A stretch of 33,170 bases of DNA from Alistipes sp. UBA934 (GCA_002293535.1 DBDK01000006.1:62595-95764); one strand, 5' to 3'. Shown: positions 15,847 through 24,509, counted from the stretch's first letter. Translations and numbers: made by a program. Notes: generated from the letters alone by a model not told the origin.

Positions 15847-17004
15847 ATGCCCCGGATCATTCTGCTGGCTGACTTCGGTGAAGGATATGCGAATAGTCTG
15901 CTAAGGGGTGTTGTGAAGTATTCAAAGGGGCGTGAAGGGCACCCCGCAGGTCGTGGAACGTGGGTTTTGTGCAAAATGCCACTTTCGTATCGCGACGATC
16001 ACGGCCTGCGAGGTGTTCTCGAGTGGGCTCTGCGGTGGAAAGCGGACGGTATAATCGCTCAGTTTTCGAGCGACAGAGGTGCGGGTGGCGGCGAAGATGC
16101 CGTCGCCTTGTTCCGCCAGCACGGCATTGCTGCGACAAATATCACCAGTGCAAATCTGACTGTAGGAGAGATCGGCGCTACGCATTTTCTGCAGCGAGGT
16201 CTGCGTAGTTTTGCTTTTTACGGGGCCAAAGGGGTTCTTTGGTCTCAGAAGCGCGTCGAGGGATTTGTCGGCGAGATAGCGCGGCACGGCTTCAAGGGCA
16301 ATTTTTCGCAATATCACAATCCTGACGTATGGTTTTACGATTCCACCCCGCTTATGGAGTGGCTCGTTGGTCTTCCGGTTCCGGTAGGGATTATGGCTTG
16401 TAATGATGCCCACGCCCATCACCTTGTCGAGGCGTGCAGTATGTGTGGTTTGCGGATTCCCGATCAGGTAATGGTCTTGGGCGTAGACAACGACGAGTTT
16501 GTGTGCACGACGCTCTCCGATCCTCCACTTTCATCCATCGAGCAGGATGTAGAAAGAGGTGGTTGGGAGGCTGCGGCGCTCATTGAACGAATGATCGAAG
16601 AACCCGAAGGGCACTTGGAGGATGTAGTGGTCAATCCGACTCGCATCGTCACGCGCCAATCCACCGAGATGTATGCTTCGGAGGATTATTATATTTCACT
16701 GGCTCTAAGGCACATTCACCAGAACATCGATCAGCGGCTTCACGTAGAAGATATTGTTCGTCTGGTTCCTCTTTCACGTCGCCTGCTCGAAATTCGCTTC
16801 CGGCAGGTCACGGGTTTGTCGGTTTATTCTTATATCTCGAATCTTCGCGTAGAGAGGTTTGCCAAAAGACTTCTGGAGACGGATGAGGGCATCGTCGAGA
16901 TCGCACTTGAGTTGGGCTTTCACGACTACAAAAATGTTGCCCGCCAGTTCAAAAACATCAAGGGTTGCACGCCTTCCGAGTTTAGAGTGCGCTCTCGCGA
17001 TTGA
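15847..17004 (+). CDS. XylR-type transcriptional regulator: LacI-like sensor domain plus AraC HTH
   Basis: This 385-residue cytoplasmic protein has no signal peptide. Residues of about 1-265 form a periplasmic-binding-protein-like sugar sensor (MACNDAHAHHLVEAC, then IPDQVMVLGVDNDEFVCTTLSDPPLSSIEQD). Residues of about 280-385 form a double helix-turn-helix AraC domain (HVEDIVRLVPLSRRLLEIRFRQ, then IVEIALELGFHDYKNVARQFK). This is the E. coli XylR architecture, in which sugar binding lets the AraC domain activate at direct repeats. It is the last gene of the kinase-GH2 operon, so autoregulation is likely, and the repeats at 6286-6320 are a plausible target. Its 3' end overlaps that of ppx on the other strand by 23 bases. 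Confidence 0.92.
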   Translation: MPRIILLADFGEGYANSLLRGVVKYSKGREGHPAGRGTWVLCKMPLSYRDDHGLRGVLEWALRWKADGIIAQFSSDRGAGGGEDAVALFRQHGIAATNITSANLTVGEIGATHFLQRGLRSFAFYGAKGVLWSQKRVEGFVGEIARHGFKGNFSQYHNPDVWFYDSTPLMEWLVGLPVPVGIMACNDAHAHHLVEACSMCGLRIPDQVMVLGVDNDEFVCTTLSDPPLSSIEQDVERGGWEAAALIERMIEEPEGHLEDVVVNPTRIVTRQSTEMYASEDYYISLALRHIHQNIDQRLHVEDIVRLVPLSRRLLEIRFRQVTGLSVYSYISNLRVERFAKRLLETDEGIVEIALELGFHDYKNVARQFKNIKGCTPSEFRVRSRD

Positions 17005-17890
17005 GCACGAGTGAACGCTGCCACAGTTGATGAATGATCCCATCCACGAGGCCGATCTTGGGGACTATCACTTCGTTGATGCGGCAGGTGCGTGCGGCGA
17101 GGATGAAGATCTCCAGCGCAGGCATAATCACGTCGGCCCGGTAGTCGTTCAGTCCCATCTTTTCGATTCGCTCATCGAGGCTCATCTCTCCCAATTGCTC
17201 GGCCAGCAGTTCCAGCTCAATCAGTCTCAGAGGTTCACGTTCCTTCTTTAAGAGCATCTTGTGGGCTTTGTTGATATTTCCGCCTGAGCCGATTATAGCC
17301 ACGGGCTTGTACTGGGCGCGTACCTCTTTGAGCCATTTTCGGAAACGTTCTATCTCACCCTTCTGGGTAGTACCGCTTATCATTCTTACCGTCCCCAGTG
17401 CGAACGATTCCGAACAGGCCCTCTTGTGGTTGCTATATACTGTCACCTCGGTGCTCCCGCCGCCCACATCGACGTAGAGATATCGCTTGTCGCTGTTCAT
17501 CAGTCCAGCTATATCGCCCGCTTCGAAGATGGTTTCTGCCTCCTGTTGTCCCGAAATTATCTCGACCCTGATTCCGCTCGCCTTGAAGATCTCTTTGGTG
17601 ATCTTGTTTCCGTTCTGCGCCTCTCTCATTGCACTGGTTGCACAGGCCCTGTATGCTTTCACGTTGAACACTCTCATCAGGTGAGCGAAAGCTTGCATCG
17701 CTTCGACGAGCTTGGCGCGCTTCTCGTCTCCTATTGCTCCGTGGTTAAAGACATCCTCTCCCAGTCGGACCGGGACTCGGATAAAAGCTGCTTTTTTGAA
17801 TTCGGTGGTGCCATTTTTCTCCACATAGTTCACCAGCAGTCGGAATGCGTTGGAGCCTATGTCGATTGCGGCGTAGGTGTCGCGGGTCAT
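16982..17890 (-). CDS. ppx: Exopolyphosphatase, Ppx/GppA family
   Basis: This 302-residue enzyme is the short form with only the two ASKHA lobes. It is predicted to remove terminal phosphate from polyphosphate or from pppGpp. The phosphate loops are visible: AIDIGSNAFRLLV near the N-terminus, ATSAMREAQNG, GQQEAETIF with the catalytic Glu, and VDVGGGSTEV. Its ATG overlaps the TGA of the upstream membrane-protein gene by four bases (ATGA on the minus strand), suggesting translational coupling. It is the last gene of the minus-strand block that contains ppk1, but an AT-rich two-gene insert separates it from ppk1. The choice between Ppx and GppA activity cannot be made from sequence alone. Confidence 0.92.
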   Translation of the reverse strand: MTRDTYAAIDIGSNAFRLLVNYVEKNGTTEFKKAAFIRVPVRLGEDVFNHGAIGDEKRAKLVEAMQAFAHLMRVFNVKAYRACATSAMREAQNGNKITKEIFKASGIRVEIISGQQEAETIFEAGDIAGLMNSDKRYLYVDVGGGSTEVTVYSNHKRACSESFALGTVRMISGTTQKGEIERFRKWLKEVRAQYKPVAIIGSGGNINKAHKMLLKKEREPLRLIELELLAEQLGEMSLDERIEKMGLNDYRADVIMPALEIFILAARTCRINEVIVPKIGLVDGIIHQLWQRSLVLNRESAL

Positions 17891-18777
17891 TGTGTATTAT
17901 GTTTTAGCCGCACTTTACAAAATTCCCAGAAACTTTTCAGATAGTTTTTTTGTTCTATAATAGATTGGATTTTTTTAGATTCATCTTCGATAAGATTTCT
18001 AATCGCATTATCATAATTAGTTGGCTGCGAATCACCACTTAAATTACTCGTAATAGCGGCTTTTGCAGATGCGCTTGCTTGGTCAAGTCTATTATCTCGC
18101 CCAAGCCTTAAATCAATTATTATTTTTAAGTCATCATCCAGTGTAGAAAGATTTCTTTTACATTTTTTTACTTTGCGATGATATTGATATGTTTTAATAC
18201 CCATAGTCAAAAAACCAAACAAAGCCACTACTTTTATTGAAAAAGCAACAACAAAGGTTGTCGGCATTATTTTAGGCGATAACCATAACTCTATGCCTCT
18301 TGAGAAGTGAAACAGTATCAGATAAGAAACAATCCAAAAAAATGGATTAAGAAAATTTTTCTGTCTATTAGAGAAAAAGCATAAAATAATATATACTAGA
18401 ACTATAATTCCAACAACAACAATACCGTTGTTGAAAACTAAATCATATCTGATGTTATAATGGTGACATCCGATATAGCACAACAAAAAAATACAAAATG
18501 ATGCGGACATAATAAATATCCGTTTAATTTTTTGTAACTCGGTTTTCTGCCAATTTACAGAAAGGGATGAACCAGATGAGCGAAGAGGGTTGTTCTCGCT
18601 TATATTACCTTGATGTTTGAGTAGAAATCCATCTATTTGTGCATTAAACTGATTTATATGCTCTCCCACAGGAATTTTCTTGAGAATATCGTCATAAAGG
18701 CACGCGAGATATATCGCTGCTAAAAACTGAATCAGCGGAGCAAAGTGAATTAGCTCCAATTCTATAGGATCGCACAT
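17887..18777 (-). CDS. Hypothetical five-TM membrane protein in the AT-rich insert
   Basis: I do not recognise this 296-residue protein. Hydrophobic segments lie at about residues 9-28, 86-104, 117-135, 144-159 and 172-194. The C-terminal 100 residues are soluble, charged and probably helical/coiled (DDDLKIIIDLRLGRDNR, then EDESKKIQSIIEQKN). The base composition is clearly more AT-rich than in ppx and ppk1, indicating horizontal acquisition. It follows the PLD-like gene by 33 bases in the same direction and its stop overlaps the ppx start. A membrane protein paired with a PLD-like protein resembles the effector-plus-sensor layout of some phage-defence modules, but that is only a hypothesis. 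Confidence 0.7.
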   Translation of the reverse strand: MCDPIELELIHFAPLIQFLAAIYLACLYDDILKKIPVGEHINQFNAQIDGFLLKHQGNISENNPLRSSGSSLSVNWQKTELQKIKRIFIMSASFCIFLLCYIGCHHYNIRYDLVFNNGIVVVGIIVLVYIILCFFSNRQKNFLNPFFWIVSYLILFHFSRGIELWLSPKIMPTTFVVAFSIKVVALFGFLTMGIKTYQYHRKVKKCKRNLSTLDDDLKIIIDLRLGRDNRLDQASASAKAAITSNLSGDSQPTNYDNAIRNLIEDESKKIQSIIEQKNYLKSFWEFCKVRLKHNTQ

Positions 18778-18810
18778 TATATTTGGGCTATTTTGCGGAC
18801 AAGACCGAGA

Positions 18811-19356
18811 CTAATTTATGTCCGTCGCACTCTTAAAGACGTCATTGAATTTATTTGTCAAAAAGTTCGCCATATCGGGATAATTAAAAGACCCGAAAGC
18901 CAAATAATTATCAGGGTTATATTCGAATCGCACGATTTTTTCGTCGAAAACGGCGAAATTGCAGTGTTCGGATTTTAGATCCTTAAATAACTCACATTTA
19001 TCCTTCTCAATTATTTGTTTTATTTGGATCCTATCGTTTCCATTTCTTAGTTTATCCAATAGGAAGCGGAACATCCTTTCATTCATATAGTCTTTCGTTT
19101 CCACTAACAAAGAAAGATGCCCTCCTCGTTCTATATAATTTGAGAAAGCATCGAAATATACGTTCCGACTTGTCAGTTCGGGCATCAATCCTCTGCAGAA
19201 CATTTTAATGTCGTTATTCGTCTTTTGGAACAATGTGGACATTAATATTTCGGCGTGATTGCTCCCGCTATTGAAAAAAATATCAGGAGAATCGGTTTTT
19301 GACAAATTCTCTAAATATTCCCGGTACTTCTCTAAATCATCAATTATTAGCCCCAT
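18811..19356 (-). CDS. PLD-like hypothetical protein in the AT-rich insert
   Basis: The protein has 181 residues from the ATG at 19356, chosen because an AAGGAG lies 9 bases upstream. A TTG at 19386 would add ten residues. It has no signal or membrane segment. The pattern FFNSGSNHAEIL (about 27-38), then IERGGHLSLLVE (75-86) and HCNFAVFDEKIVRFEYNP (131-148), with AFGSFN at 153-158, resembles one half of a phospholipase-D-like fold. The canonical HxKxxxxD motif is missing, so it may be a binding or degenerate domain. It is AT-rich like its membrane-protein partner and lies between ppk1 and ppx. A TATCTTTG promoter box lies upstream. Confidence in a real gene is high; in the fold, low to moderate. 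Confidence 0.65.
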   Translation of the reverse strand: MGLIIDDLEKYREYLENLSKTDSPDIFFNSGSNHAEILMSTLFQKTNNDIKMFCRGLMPELTSRNVYFDAFSNYIERGGHLSLLVETKDYMNERMFRFLLDKLRNGNDRIQIKQIIEKDKCELFKDLKSEHCNFAVFDEKIVRFEYNPDNYLAFGSFNYPDMANFLTNKFNDVFKSATDIN

Positions 19357-19446
19357 TCCTATATTCTCCTTGTAAAGTGTTATCAAATAGTAATCTTAGA
19401 TGTCAATATGTAAATCGCTGTTGTTGAGTGGTAAAGCCTATCCGCA

Positions 19447-19454
19447 CAAAGATA
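19447..19454 (-). promoter_or_regulatory. Candidate promoter of the two-gene insert (TATCTTTG)
   Basis: On the minus strand TATCTTTG matches TAnnTTTG. It lies about 90 bases upstream of the PLD-like gene start and downstream of the ppk1 stem-loop. It would let the insert, and ppx beyond it, be transcribed independently of ppk1. Confidence 0.45.
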
Positions 19455-19477
19455 ATAAAAAAATAAATATGTGGAAG

Positions 19478-19509
19478 GTAAAGACATTAAATTTATTTAA
19501 TGTCTTTAC
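19478..19509 (-). terminator. 14-bp perfect stem-loop just after ppk1, candidate terminator
   Basis: GTAAAGACATTAAA (19478-19491) and its exact complement at 19496-19509 form a 14-bp stem with a 4-base loop, starting 8 bases after the ppk1 stop. The stem is AT-rich and the T-run on the minus strand comes only about 15 bases later. It may be a terminator or a boundary inverted repeat of the insert. Confidence 0.5.
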
Positions 19510-19517
19510 TGGCGTTG

Positions 19518-21566
19518 TCATTTGTTCAGAGTTTCAAAGTAGTCGTAAAGTTCTGTTTGTGAGCGGTGAGTCGGAGTTCCTTCGGTATGTGGTACGTAGG
19601 CATTCAGGTAGGGTGGGGCGATCAGGCGCGCCTTTGTGTTGTCTCCCCATTGGATTGCGAAATAGCCCTCCAACGTCTTGTGTATTCCCTTGTCACGAAT
19701 CGGAATCCCCACTTCCACTCTTCGGTCGAGATTTCTGGTCATCAGGTCGGCGCTCATAATCCAGCTTTGAGCTTTTCCTCCGTTGCAGGCGATCAGTAGC
19801 CGCGCGTGCTCCAGATATTTATCCACAATGCTTCTCACCTCTATGTTTTCGCTCAGCTCCGGCACTCCGGCTTGCAGGCAACAGGCTCCGCGAATTATCA
19901 ACCTCACCTCCACTCCGGCTCTCGACGCTTCGTATAGTTTGATGACCATCGCCTCGTCTGTCAGAGAGTTGAACTTTGCGTGGATGTACGCTTTTTTACC
20001 TCGGCGGGCATTCCTTATCTCGCCGTCGATTATCGCTTCGATCTTGGAACGCATATAATATGGCGAGACGACGAGCTTGTTGTAGGTTGGGTGTTTGTGT
20101 GTGTTTTGTAGAAAGTCGAACACCTTTCGTGCATCTTCCACCACCGCCTCGTCGGTCGTCAGCAGCCCGAAATCGCCATAGATCCGTGCTGTGTCCTCAT
20201 TGAAATTTCCCGTTCCCACATAAGCATAACCCCTCGTCGTATTCCCTTCGCGACGTTCTATCAGCACCAACTTTGAGTGTACCTTCAACTCTTCGAGGCT
20301 ATGCACCACCTTTACTCCGCCTTGTTGCAACAGGTCAGTGTTGTCTATGTTTTGCTCCTCGTCGAATCGCGCCTTCAGCTCCACCATCGCCGTCACTGCC
20401 TTGCCATTTTGGGCGGCACTCAGCAGCGCGTGTATCACCTTCGAGTGCTGTGCCGTGCGATAGAGCGTAATGTGTATAGACTGCACTCTCGGATCGACCG
20501 CCGCTTCTCGCAACAGGTCGATGAAGTGGTTGAACGTATGATAAGGATAGGCCAGCAGCACGTCGCCTTTTCGGATTACGCCCAGCACGCTTTCGCGGGG
20601 GTCGATTTGCGGATGGATCATCGGTGCGCTTCGGGGTTCTTCCAATTCCGGGTGTACCGACGGGAATTTCATCAGGTCGCGCATTTGGTGATAGCGTCCT
20701 CCGGCCTGGAGTTGCCCGGCCCGGCGAATTCCCAGTTTCCGCGCAATGGTCTCCAAAACGTCGGGCGGCATCGCTTCATCGTAAATCAACCTGACGGGCC
20801 GGCCGTGCTCACGCTTGGTGATGCCTTGGAACATCTTCTCTGAGATACTCTTGGAGGCGTCGTCATCCAGCGTCAGCGCGGCGTCGCGCACGATCTTGAA
20901 GGTGTGGGCCGAGATGCTTTCGTAGTTGAACATAAAAAAGATGTCGTCCAAAAACAACCTCACAATGTCGTCCAGAAAGATAATGTCGGTTCGACCTGTC
21001 TGGGAGGGCAATACCACGAACCGCGGACAGGCATCACTCACGGGCATTTGCAAGATCGCATAACGACTGCTCGCCGTGCCGGTCATCTTTACGGCCAGGT
21101 AGATCTTTCCGTCGGGCAGGAACGGTATTTCCACACTTTTTCTCAGCAGCAGTGGCACTAACCGGGTGCTCACCACGCTCGAAAAATAGTTTTGACAAAA
21201 CGCGAGCTGCGCGTCGCTCAGCTCGTTCTCATCTACCACATAGACCCCATAGCTCTCCAACTCGGCCCGAATTCCGGCGTAGGTCTCGTAGAAAATATCA
21301 CGTGAGGAAGAAAGATGGCGATCGATCAATGGTAGCAGATCTCCTGCGGTGTATCCTCCCGTCAGTCGCGGCAATTTTTGTCCTCTCAGTTCGGCCATTC
21401 GGATTATGTTGGCGACGCGAACCCGGATAAATTCGTCCTGATTGTTAGAGAATATCCCCAGAAACCTCAATCTTTGCACCAAAGGCACACTTCCGTCGCG
21501 CGCCTCTTGTAGCACACGATCGTTGAACTGTAACCAACTGATCTCTCTACTGTAGATATTCATCAT
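19518..21566 (-). CDS. ppk1: Polyphosphate kinase 1
   Basis: This 682-residue enzyme reversibly polymerises the gamma-phosphate of ATP into polyphosphate. The N domain opens with YSREISWLQFNDRVLQEA. The catalytic core has HITLYRTAQHSKVI and the phospho-acceptor His430 in LKVHSKLVLI. Further motifs are GYAYVGTGNFNEDTARIYGDFGLLT, YIHAKFNSLTDEAMV and LIIRGACCL, and it ends RRVEVGIPI...GYFAIQWGDN. Length is normal for PPK1. Its ATG overlaps the glycosyltransferase stop by four bases (ATGA), so these two are translationally coupled. A strong stem-loop follows the stop, and the natural partner ppx lies beyond the two-gene insert. Confidence 0.96.
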   Translation of the reverse strand: MMNIYSREISWLQFNDRVLQEARDGSVPLVQRLRFLGIFSNNQDEFIRVRVANIIRMAELRGQKLPRLTGGYTAGDLLPLIDRHLSSSRDIFYETYAGIRAELESYGVYVVDENELSDAQLAFCQNYFSSVVSTRLVPLLLRKSVEIPFLPDGKIYLAVKMTGTASSRYAILQMPVSDACPRFVVLPSQTGRTDIIFLDDIVRLFLDDIFFMFNYESISAHTFKIVRDAALTLDDDASKSISEKMFQGITKREHGRPVRLIYDEAMPPDVLETIARKLGIRRAGQLQAGGRYHQMRDLMKFPSVHPELEEPRSAPMIHPQIDPRESVLGVIRKGDVLLAYPYHTFNHFIDLLREAAVDPRVQSIHITLYRTAQHSKVIHALLSAAQNGKAVTAMVELKARFDEEQNIDNTDLLQQGGVKVVHSLEELKVHSKLVLIERREGNTTRGYAYVGTGNFNEDTARIYGDFGLLTTDEAVVEDARKVFDFLQNTHKHPTYNKLVVSPYYMRSKIEAIIDGEIRNARRGKKAYIHAKFNSLTDEAMVIKLYEASRAGVEVRLIIRGACCLQAGVPELSENIEVRSIVDKYLEHARLLIACNGGKAQSWIMSADLMTRNLDRRVEVGIPIRDKGIHKTLEGYFAIQWGDNTKARLIAPPYLNAYVPHTEGTPTHRSQTELYDYFETLNK

Positions 21567-22645
21567 ACAAGTGTCGTCAGGTGCCTCACAAATAGCTCCT
21601 CACCCCTGCTTACCCACTTTCGGAAGGCCTCGGTATCGGCCTTATAGTGTGGTATCGAGTCGAGCAGCTTGTCGAGGTCGAACTCCCGTGCCACCACTCC
21701 CGCTCCTATCCCTACGGCGTCTTCGGCATTTATCTGTTGCTCCAGATGGGCGGGGATCATCAGCGTCGGTTTTCCCAGCCACATCGCCTCGCACACCGAC
21801 TCGAAGCCCGCCGTGGTGGCATATCCGGCGCAGCTCGCCATCATCTCTAAAAAGCGCTTGTCATCCAATTTATGCAGTACAAACCCCGGCTCCGGTTCGA
21901 GGGTTTCGGGGGCGTCGCGCTTATCCCAAAACAGGTGGATATCCTGTCCCGGATGCTTCCTGTGCCAGGTCTTCAGTTCGTCGGCATAAGCCGGATTTAA
22001 CACATATCCAAGCAGATAACCTTCGTTGCGCGGTTCCAGTTCGAAGAGCTCCTGGCGCAACAGCGGCGGCACCACGGCCATCCTCTCGCGATAGAAATCT
22101 TTCAGCGGATAGAACGACAATGCGAGGGTTTTGGTCGTGCCCAGCGAACATAGTGTATTGTTTAGGCGTAGCGCAAATTGCCCCTGATCGGTTGTGGAGC
22201 GATGCTGATAGTCGGGATGTTCGATCAAAAACTGATGACCGATACTCACCACAGGGGTTTTGAAGCGATACATCAGCGATGCGACACCCGTCAATATCTC
22301 ATAGAAATTCACAACCACGTCGGGCTCGGTTTTCTCGATGCGTCGCACGATGGTGGTTACGCTTTTGCTCCATCGGGCCAGTCTACGCGGGGTTGTGTTT
22401 GCAATGATCGTCTTTGTAAGGCGACCCTTTTTGCCGCTCTTTCCGTAGTCGAACGAAGGCGAATCGAATGTGCGTAAGGGACATCCAACCTTCTCTTCGA
22501 AGAAACGCGGCAGTACCCTGTTTGGGTTCTTGCCCACCAGCACTTCCGCCACTTCGTGACCCGCTTTTCGCAGCATTTGGGCCAGCGCCAGCGCTTGCGT
22601 AAGGTGACCGCGCCCCTCGCCTTGAACTATGAACAGGTATTTCAT
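21563..22645 (-). CDS. GT-B fold glycosyltransferase (MurG/UGT-like)
   Basis: The protein has 360 residues. The N-terminus MKYLFIVQGEGRGHLTQALAL is the acceptor-side Rossmann loop of GT28/GT1-type enzymes. The C-terminal half holds the nucleotide-sugar donor region, ASCAGYATTAGFESVCEAMW followed by LGKPTLMIPAHLEQQINA. There is no signal peptide; it probably acts at the cytoplasmic face of the inner membrane. It overlaps both neighbours by ATGA: the LpxH-like gene upstream and ppk1 downstream. The LpxH-like neighbour suggests a role in lipid or envelope glycan synthesis, but donor and acceptor cannot be named. Confidence 0.82.
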   Translation of the reverse strand: MKYLFIVQGEGRGHLTQALALAQMLRKAGHEVAEVLVGKNPNRVLPRFFEEKVGCPLRTFDSPSFDYGKSGKKGRLTKTIIANTTPRRLARWSKSVTTIVRRIEKTEPDVVVNFYEILTGVASLMYRFKTPVVSIGHQFLIEHPDYQHRSTTDQGQFALRLNNTLCSLGTTKTLALSFYPLKDFYRERMAVVPPLLRQELFELEPRNEGYLLGYVLNPAYADELKTWHRKHPGQDIHLFWDKRDAPETLEPEPGFVLHKLDDKRFLEMMASCAGYATTAGFESVCEAMWLGKPTLMIPAHLEQQINAEDAVGIGAGVVAREFDLDKLLDSIPHYKADTEAFRKWVSRGEELFVRHLTTLV

Positions 22646-23343
22646 TGCTCTTCTTTAGTGTCTTTGTAAATGGCCCAGTTTCCCTGATGGTCTTGTGTCA
22701 GGGCCGACAACGACTCCACCCAGTCGCCCGAATTGAGGTACAACACCCCTTCGATCTCTCTGATCTCCGGACTATGGATATGGCCGCATATCACTCCATC
22801 GCAACCTTTGTGCCGCGCTATCTCCACAATGTTTTTCTCGAAATCACTTATTTTCGCCACAGATCTTTTAACGCTTTTTTTGGCCTTGTCGGCAAGCGAA
22901 CGACTAATCCAAAGCAGCATCGAATATCCCACGTCGCCGAGGCGCGACAACCAACTCATAGTAGAAGTTATCCGGTCGAATACATCGCCGTGCAACACGA
23001 AATATCGCTTTCCTAAGCTCTCATAGATCCAGTCGCGCACTATGCTCATTCCCATAAATTCGATGGGGACTATGCGATCCAGAAAATCATCGTGATTGCC
23101 TCTCACATAAACTATCTGCGTGGTGTGCGAAATATCCAGCAGGGTCTTTATGAAGTTGGTGTGGCGCCTTTTCCACTTCGCTTTTTTACCTCTGAGGATT
23201 GCCCAGCCGTCGATTATGTCGCCGCACAGTATCAGCGTCTCGCACGTATTGTCTTTGAGAAATCGGGTCGCCTCTTTGGTTTTCGACCATTTCGAACCCA
23301 GATGCACATCCGATATCACGATTGTTTTGTGGTGTTTCTGCAT
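22642..23343 (-). CDS. LpxH-like metallophosphoesterase (UDP-2,3-diacylglucosamine diphosphatase family)
   Basis: This 233-residue calcineurin-like phosphoesterase has the full two-metal set: SDVHLGSKW, CGDIIDGWAI, RGNHDDFLD, LHGDVFD, CGHIHSPEI and the LNSGDWVES tail typical of the LpxH group. LpxH hydrolyses UDP-2,3-diacylglucosamine to lipid X in lipid A synthesis. This family has several Bacteroidota members, so the exact substrate is uncertain. It is first in the minus-strand operon and overlaps the glycosyltransferase by four bases. A TATCTTTG box ends only 4 bases before its ATG, implying a nearly leaderless mRNA. Confidence 0.85.
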   Translation of the reverse strand: MQKHHKTIVISDVHLGSKWSKTKEATRFLKDNTCETLILCGDIIDGWAILRGKKAKWKRRHTNFIKTLLDISHTTQIVYVRGNHDDFLDRIVPIEFMGMSIVRDWIYESLGKRYFVLHGDVFDRITSTMSWLSRLGDVGYSMLLWISRSLADKAKKSVKRSVAKISDFEKNIVEIARHKGCDGVICGHIHSPEIREIEGVLYLNSGDWVESLSALTQDHQGNWAIYKDTKEEQ

Positions 23344-23347
23344 TGCC

Positions 23348-23355
23348 CAAAGATA
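23348..23355 (-). promoter_or_regulatory. Candidate promoter -7 box (TATCTTTG) of the LpxH-like operon
   Basis: The minus-strand TATCTTTG matches TAnnTTTG and ends 4 bases before the ATG at 23343. Transcription would start at or very near the start codon. Confidence 0.5.
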
Positions 23356-23367
23356 CGAAGAAATTGT

Positions 23368-23375
23368 TACATTTG
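23368..23375 (+). promoter_or_regulatory. Candidate promoter -7 box (TACATTTG) of the acyltransferase gene
   Basis: TACATTTG matches TAnnTTTG. A TTG at 23343-23345 lies 22 bases upstream as a possible -33 element. The box ends 21 bases before the ATG at 23397, and it is back-to-back with the divergent minus-strand box at 23348. Confidence 0.5.
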
Positions 23376-23396
23376 TGCTAAAATGAAACCCTCCCT

Positions 23397-24509
23397 ATGA
23401 ATTCCAAACCTCATTACCTTTTGCTCGACGGTCTGCGCGGAGTAGCCGCCTTGGTTGTGCTGTGCTTTCACATTTTCGAAGCGTTTGCGACCTCCCATCT
23501 CGATCAGCGCATCAATCACGGCTACCTTGCCGTAGATTTTTTCTTTATCCTATCCGGATTTGTGGTCGGTTACGCCTATGATGAGCGCTGGGGCAAAGGC
23601 AGGATGAGTACGTGGGAGTTTTTCAAACGGCGCATCATCCGCCTTCATCCGATGGTCGTTATGGGGGCTTTGATCGGAGGTGTGATGTTCTATACCCAGC
23701 GTTGCGACGTTTGGGATGTGTCTGCGGTAGGAATCGGATCGCTGTTTATTGCCATTCTTATGAATGCATTGCTGATCCCTGCTTCTGTTGGCACGGAGGT
23801 TCGGGGTCTTGGCGAGATGTTCCCTTTGAATGGGCCCAGCTGGTCGCTGTTTTTCGAGTATATCGGTAATATTCTCTATGCGCTTTTCATCCGCCGGCTT
23901 CCCACGTGGGCCCTCTCTGTTTTGGTGGGTATTGCCGGTGCAGGGCTTGCGGTGTTTGCCATTTTCGGGCCTTTGGGTGATATCTGTGTTGGATACTCTC
24001 TTACCGGAACGGAGTTTACCGGAGGCTCACTGCGACTGTTGTTCTCGTTCTCCGCGGGTCTGCTGCTTTCGCGTCTCTTTAAACAGCCTGCTGCTAACTT
24101 GCGTGGTGCTTTTTGGATTTGCTCCGTGCTCCTTGTTGTTCTCTTGGCCGTTCCCCGAATCGGCGGCGCTCATCACCTTTGGATGAATGGGATCTATGAC
24201 ACTCTTTGTTGCGTTGCGCTCTTTCCCCTGATCGTCTATCTTGGTGCGTGGGGTCGCGCCGCCGGTAAATTCACATCCCGCCTATGCAAGTTCCTCGGCG
24301 AGATCTCCTATCCGCTCTATCTGGTTCATTATCCGTTCATCTACCTTTATTATGCTTGGGTTAAGAACCACGGCTTGACTTTCTCTCAATCCCTCCCCGG
24401 TGCCGCTGCAACTGTTGTCGGCAGCATCGCTTTGGCTTGGCTCTGCCTGAAGTTCTACGACCTCCCTATTCGCAAATATTTGGGCACAAAGTTTGCACGC
24501 AAGAGGTGA
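23397..24509 (+). CDS. Acyltransferase family 3 (OafA-type) membrane protein
   Basis: This 370-residue polytopic inner-membrane protein has about ten hydrophobic helices. The N-terminal signature LLDGLRGVAALVVLCFHIFEAF includes the conserved Arg and His of acyltransferase-3 proteins. Further typical segments are YLAVDFFFILSGFVVGYAY and the C-terminal EISYPLYLVHYPFIYLYY. These enzymes O-acylate exported glycans, lipids or peptides. The stop lies 2 bases before the ATG of the amide hydrolase gene, so the two are one transcript. The target glycan or lipid is unknown. Confidence 0.92.
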   Translation: MNSKPHYLLLDGLRGVAALVVLCFHIFEAFATSHLDQRINHGYLAVDFFFILSGFVVGYAYDERWGKGRMSTWEFFKRRIIRLHPMVVMGALIGGVMFYTQRCDVWDVSAVGIGSLFIAILMNALLIPASVGTEVRGLGEMFPLNGPSWSLFFEYIGNILYALFIRRLPTWALSVLVGIAGAGLAVFAIFGPLGDICVGYSLTGTEFTGGSLRLLFSFSAGLLLSRLFKQPAANLRGAFWICSVLLVVLLAVPRIGGAHHLWMNGIYDTLCCVALFPLIVYLGAWGRAAGKFTSRLCKFLGEISYPLYLVHYPFIYLYYAWVKNHGLTFSQSLPGAAATVVGSIALAWLCLKFYDLPIRKYLGTKFARKR

